NCBI GenBank assembly: GCA_964485515.1
Contig: CAZALT010000113.1
Location: 1-11,143, forward strand
Source: CAZALT01 sp964485515
GTDB taxonomy: Bacteria > Actinomycetota > Acidimicrobiia > Acidimicrobiales > Acidimicrobilacustridaceae
Direction: 5' to 3'
DNA length: 11,143 bases
Numbering within the stretch: the first letter of the stretch is position 1; each line of letters starts with the position of its first letter. Position numbers and translations under genes: made by a program. Under the pieces are notes generated by a model, which was not told the DNA's origin, searched no databases, and saw only the letters and a program-made list of their open reading frames with translations. Of the stretch, positions 4,573 to 11,143 are shown piece by piece.

Positions 4573-4799
4573 TTGCTGGTTCGCCAGTCAGATCTCTTGG
4601 CCGGCCGACCAGCAACAACTGAATCAAGAGCTTCGCTCGCCGAAGACATCCGGTGCACCGGCTGGTGCTCAAAGAAGTCGCACGCAGACTTCGCCTGACG
4701 AGGCGGACACCTTCACTTCACGTTCTCGTGGAACTCGGGCGTTCGCATCTTGCGAGCGTCCTTTTGCTTGTCCCTACGAGATACCTGAAGGAGGTGCAG
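4573..4799 (+). ncRNA. Ribosomal protein L10 leader (rplJL autoregulatory RNA)
   Basis: L10 leaders are cis-acting RNAs bound by the L10-L12 complex to repress rplJL. This one lies directly before rplJ and has the family hallmarks: the stretch CCGAAGACATCCGGTG (4640-4655), resembling the AGACA...GGUG segment of known leaders, and a later CCTGACGAGGCGGACACC (4694-4711). A basal helix pairs TTGCTGGT (4573-4580) with 4608-4615. Local hairpins include a TTCG-tetraloop stem (4576-4587), CTTCG/CGAAG (4631-4645), and GAAGTC/GACTTC (4674-4692). It ends in an intrinsic terminator at 4737-4765. CGCTCGC (4634-4640) is an exact complement of GCGAGCG (4752-4758) in the terminator's 3' arm, a possible antiterminator. 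This region fills the 312-bp rplA-rplJ gap; I see no gene in it. Confidence 0.8.
4737..4765 (+). terminator. Attenuator terminator in the L10 leader
   Basis: An 11-bp stem (4737-4747 with 4751-4761, two G-T wobbles, loop TCT) is followed at once by TTTT (4762-4765). It ends 34 bp before the rplJ start, so read-through would be needed to express rplJL. Placement after the L10-binding domain matches attenuation control known for Bacillus rplJL. Confidence 0.78.
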
Positions 4800-5519
4800 A
4801 TGGATAACCCAAGACCAGAGAAGGTCGCCGTGGTCGACGAGGTGCGTCAGCGCTTCGACGACAGCGAGGCTGCGTTGCTCACGGAGTACCGCGGCATCAA
4901 CGTCTCCGACATGGCAAACCTGCGTCGTGCGCTCACGGCCGCCGGTGGCGACTACAAGGTCTACAAGAACACGCTGGTGCGCTTCGCCGCCGCCGACCTC
5001 GAGCTCGAGATCGGCGACTTCCTCACCGGCCCGACCGCGATCGCGTTCGTGCCGACCGACGGAACCGGCGATCCGGTGGCCGTGGCCAAGGTCCTCAAGG
5101 ACTTCGCCAAGGGCAACCCGAACCTCGTGATCAAGGGTGGTGTGCTCGGCAAGCAGGTCCTGACCGACGCCGAGACCAGTGCCCTGGCCGACATCGCTCC
5201 CCGCGATGAGCTGCTCGCCAAGCTGGCCGGCCTCATGGCTGCCCCGCTGCAGCAGTTCGCCAGCCTGCTCAACGCCGTGCCGCAGAACTTCGCGTACGGC
5301 CTTGCCGCACTGCTCGAGCAGCAGGGCGGTGCGCCCGAGGTGCCAGCCGACGCAGCCGACGCAGCTGACGATTCAGCAGAACCCGCTGACGAGGCACCCG
5401 CCGCGAGCGACGACACCCCATCTGGAACAGACGAAGCGCCCGCAGCCGCGGTTGCTGAAGACACTGCAGCGGACGACGCTGCCGAGACCGCGGCCGAGGC
5501 CGCTACGGAGGAAAGCTGA
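4800..5519 (+). CDS. rplJ: 50S ribosomal protein L10 with long acidic C-terminal tail
   Basis: L10 anchors L12 dimers on the ribosomal stalk and represses its own operon through the upstream leader. The ATG at 4800 has a strong Shine-Dalgarno (GAAGGAGGTG, 4788-4797); the frame is open further upstream, but that is the leader RNA. The 239-residue product begins with a normal rRNA-binding domain (LLTEYRGINVSDMANLR, 26-42; YKVYKNTLVRFA, 52-63). The L12-binding helix lies near 135-175 (RDELLAKLAGLMAAPLQQFA, then FAYGLAALLEQQ). L10 is usually 165-180 residues; here residues 178-239 form an extra tail made almost only of Ala, Asp, Glu, Pro, Ser and Thr, with no Lys, Arg or aromatic residue. The tail uses far more A/T-ending alanine codons (11 of 24) than the body. 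rplL starts 2 bp after the stop. Confidence 0.97.
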   Translation: MDNPRPEKVAVVDEVRQRFDDSEAALLTEYRGINVSDMANLRRALTAAGGDYKVYKNTLVRFAAADLELEIGDFLTGPTAIAFVPTDGTGDPVAVAKVLKDFAKGNPNLVIKGGVLGKQVLTDAETSALADIAPRDELLAKLAGLMAAPLQQFASLLNAVPQNFAYGLAALLEQQGGAPEVPADAADAADDSAEPADEAPAASDDTPSGTDEAPAAAVAEDTAADDAAETAAEAATEES

Positions 5520-5521
5520 TC

Positions 5522-5902
5522 ATGGCAACCAAGGAAGAGATCCTCGATTCCATCGCCAACCTGTCGGTCCTCGAGCTCAGTGAGCTCCTGAAGGACTTCG
5601 AAGAGAAGTTCGGCGTCACCGCCGCGGCCCCCGTGGCCGTGGCCGCGGCTGCCCCCGCCGGTGGCGGCGGTGGCGAGGCCGCCGAGGAGAAGACCGAGTT
5701 CGACGTCATCCTCACCGGTGCCGGCGACAAGAAGATCCAGGTCATCAAGGAGGTGCGCGCCCTCACGAACCTCGGTCTCAAGGAGGCCAAGGACCTCGTG
5801 GACGGCGCCCCCAAGCCCGTCCTCGAAGGCGTGTCCAAGGAAGATGCCGACAAGGCCAAGGAAGCCCTCGAAGGCGCCGGCGGCTCCGTCGAGGTCAAGT
5901 AA
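5522..5902 (+). CDS. rplL: 50S ribosomal protein L7/L12
   Basis: L12 is the multicopy stalk protein that recruits and stimulates translation GTPases, including the EF-Tu encoded at the left of the window. The 126-residue protein has the N-terminal dimerisation domain (about 1-32, ILDSIANLSVLELSELLKDF), an Ala/Gly-rich hinge (34-53), and the globular factor-binding domain (about 55-126) with KKIQVIKEVRALTNLGLKEA, the conserved helix pair that contacts GTPases. The Shine-Dalgarno GGAGG (5507-5511) lies within the last codons of rplJ and the genes are 2 bp apart, so translation is probably coupled. A strong terminator follows 27 bp after the stop. Confidence 0.99.
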   Translation: MATKEEILDSIANLSVLELSELLKDFEEKFGVTAAAPVAVAAAAPAGGGGGEAAEEKTEFDVILTGAGDKKIQVIKEVRALTNLGLKEAKDLVDGAPKPVLEGVSKEDADKAKEALEGAGGSVEVK

Positions 5903-5928
5903 GACTCCTCACCTCCGGGTGAACTGAC

Positions 5929-5968
5929 AGGCGCACGCCGGTGAAAGCCGGCGTGCGCCTTTCGTTTT
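5929..5968 (+). terminator. Strong intrinsic terminator after rplL
   Basis: A perfect 12-bp stem (GGCGCACGCCGG at 5930-5941 with 5948-5959, extended by A5929-T5960) encloses the loop TGAAAG and is followed by TTTCGTTTT. A smaller hairpin (TCACC/GGTGA, 5909-5922) precedes it. This is the best terminator in the window and cuts rplJL from rpoBC. Confidence 0.93.
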
Positions 5969-6010
5969 GACGCTCACGCGGAGGCTGGCCGCACAGGAGA
6001 CTGCCACCGG

Positions 6011-6058
6011 TCGAGCCCGGATCGAGCCCGGATCGAGCCCGGTTCGAGCCCGGTTCGA
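6011..6058. repeat. 11-bp tandem repeats upstream of rpoB promoter
   Basis: Four contiguous copies of TCGAGCCCGGW start at 6011, 6022, 6033 and 6044 (two ending A, two ending T), followed by a partial fifth (TCGA, 6055-6058). The 11-bp period is close to one DNA helical turn, so equivalent bases face the same side. The array ends 31 bp before the -35 of the main rpoB promoter. The 3' end overlaps an inverted repeat, GGTTCG (6052-6057) with CGAACC (6062-6067). An operator or activator array is possible; slippage without function is the alternative. Confidence 0.85.
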
Positions 6059-6089
6059 CCTCGAACCTGGTCCGTCCGGCCCCGAGTGC

Positions 6090-6118
6090 TTGACCTTCTC
6101 GGCCTTCGGTCGTACATT
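6090..6118 (+). promoter_or_regulatory. Candidate main rpoB promoter
   Basis: TTGACC (6090-6095) is separated by 17 bp from TACATT (6113-6118). This is the closest sigma-70-type match in the window. Transcription would start near 6125 and give a leader of about 210 nt before rpoB. Its position after the rplL terminator fits independent rpoBC transcription. Confidence 0.65.
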
Positions 6119-6132
6119 GCCCGGAACCTACC

Positions 6133-6199
6133 GGGACCCTGGATCGTGTCGATCTGGGCTGGTCCCTGCTTCGAGCTCCGAAGGGCGCGTCCCCTTCGG
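6133..6199 (+). promoter_or_regulatory. Structured rpoB leader (two hairpins)
   Basis: The first hairpin pairs GGGACC (6133-6138) with GGTCCC (6161-6166) and encloses an inner stem GATCG/CGATC (6142-6154). The second pairs CCGAAGGG (6178-6185) with CCCTTCGG (6192-6199), loop CGCGTC, then a T-rich stretch GTTGCTCTTGTT. The second could act as an attenuator for transcripts from the upstream promoter, though its T tract is broken. No gene is visible in the 432-bp rplL-rpoB gap; the remaining bases (6238-6320) show nothing I can name. Confidence 0.45.
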
Positions 6200-6200
6200 G

Positions 6201-6229
6201 TTGCTCTTGTTCGCTCGTGCGCCTAGGGT
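6201..6229 (+). promoter_or_regulatory. Second candidate rpoB promoter
   Basis: TTGCTC (6201-6206), 17 bp, TAGGGT (6224-6229). Its -35 lies immediately after the second leader hairpin. It would give a leader of about 100 nt. An overlapping alternative -10 (TACGTT, 6232-6237) exists at 19 bp from TTGTTC (6207-6212). Weaker than the promoter at 6090. Confidence 0.4.
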
Positions 6230-6334
6230 GCTACGTTGCTGTGCTTGCCCGTCGCCTCGTCTCGGATCGTCGTCCGTGACCTGCCGCGTCCCAGCACCTG
6301 TCTGTAGACCCCATAACGCCTTCGAGGAGTTGGA

Positions 6335-9934
<3,600 letters not shown>

Positions 9935-9942
9935 GGTCAGCT

Positions 9943-11143
<1,201 letters not shown>

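Noticed and set aside
4653..4799. In-frame N-terminal extension of rplJ by 49 codons.
   Set aside because: It covers the L10 leader and its terminator; the ATG at 4800 has a strong Shine-Dalgarno and gives the normal L10 N-terminus.

Overview
The window is a high-GC bacterial chromosome segment holding the end of a tuf gene and the classic transcription/translation cluster: tuf (3' part) - rpmG - [antisense F420-type reductase gene] - tRNA-Trp - secE - nusG - rplK - rplA - rplJ - rplL - rpoB - rpoC (5' part). All genes are on the + strand except the reductase-like gene at 1122-1643. An actinobacterium is indicated by strong G/C third-position bias, an acidic N-terminal extension on NusG, the charged helical insert after the RpoC zinc finger, an actinobacterial-looking rifampicin region in RpoB, and a Ddn-type F420-dependent reductase. 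My inference is an Acidimicrobiia-like lineage rather than mycobacteria or streptomycetes, because tuf lies next to rpmG and L10 carries a long acidic tail. The sequence alone does not prove this.

Layout. Positions 1-1010 hold tuf and rpmG. Positions 1011-1869 are the only accessory-looking part: a convergent Ddn-like gene, then three tandem 44-bp palindrome-bearing repeats, the last of which may supply the -35 box of the tRNA-Trp/secE/nusG promoter. Positions 1870-3031 hold tRNA-Trp, secE and nusG, with nusG possibly starting inside the secE stop. Positions 3206-4487 hold rplK and rplA, preceded and separated by unusually long spacers (174 and 154 bp) that contain hairpins. Positions 4488-4799 are a promoter plus an L10 (rplJ) leader ending in a clear intrinsic attenuator. 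Positions 4800-5902 hold rplJ and rplL. A strong terminator (5929-5968) closes the ribosomal unit. The 432-bp rplL-rpoB gap then holds an 11-bp tandem repeat, one or two sigma-70-type promoters and a structured leader. rpoB and rpoC follow 8 bp apart.

Together these genes supply elongation factor Tu, ribosomal proteins L33, L11, L1, L10 and L12 (the L1 stalk and the L11/L10/L12 factor-recruiting stalk), the SecE translocon subunit, transcription factor NusG and the two large RNA polymerase subunits. The layout suggests at least three transcription units downstream of tuf/rpmG: tRNA-Trp-secE-nusG(-rplKA), rplJL under L10 feedback, and rpoBC under its own promoters.

I found no defence system, prophage, CRISPR array or clearly new gene family. 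The observations worth a second look are regulatory (repeat arrays, leaders, attenuator) and lineage-specific protein features (L10 tail, L33 zinc site, tuf codon use, the antisense insertion).
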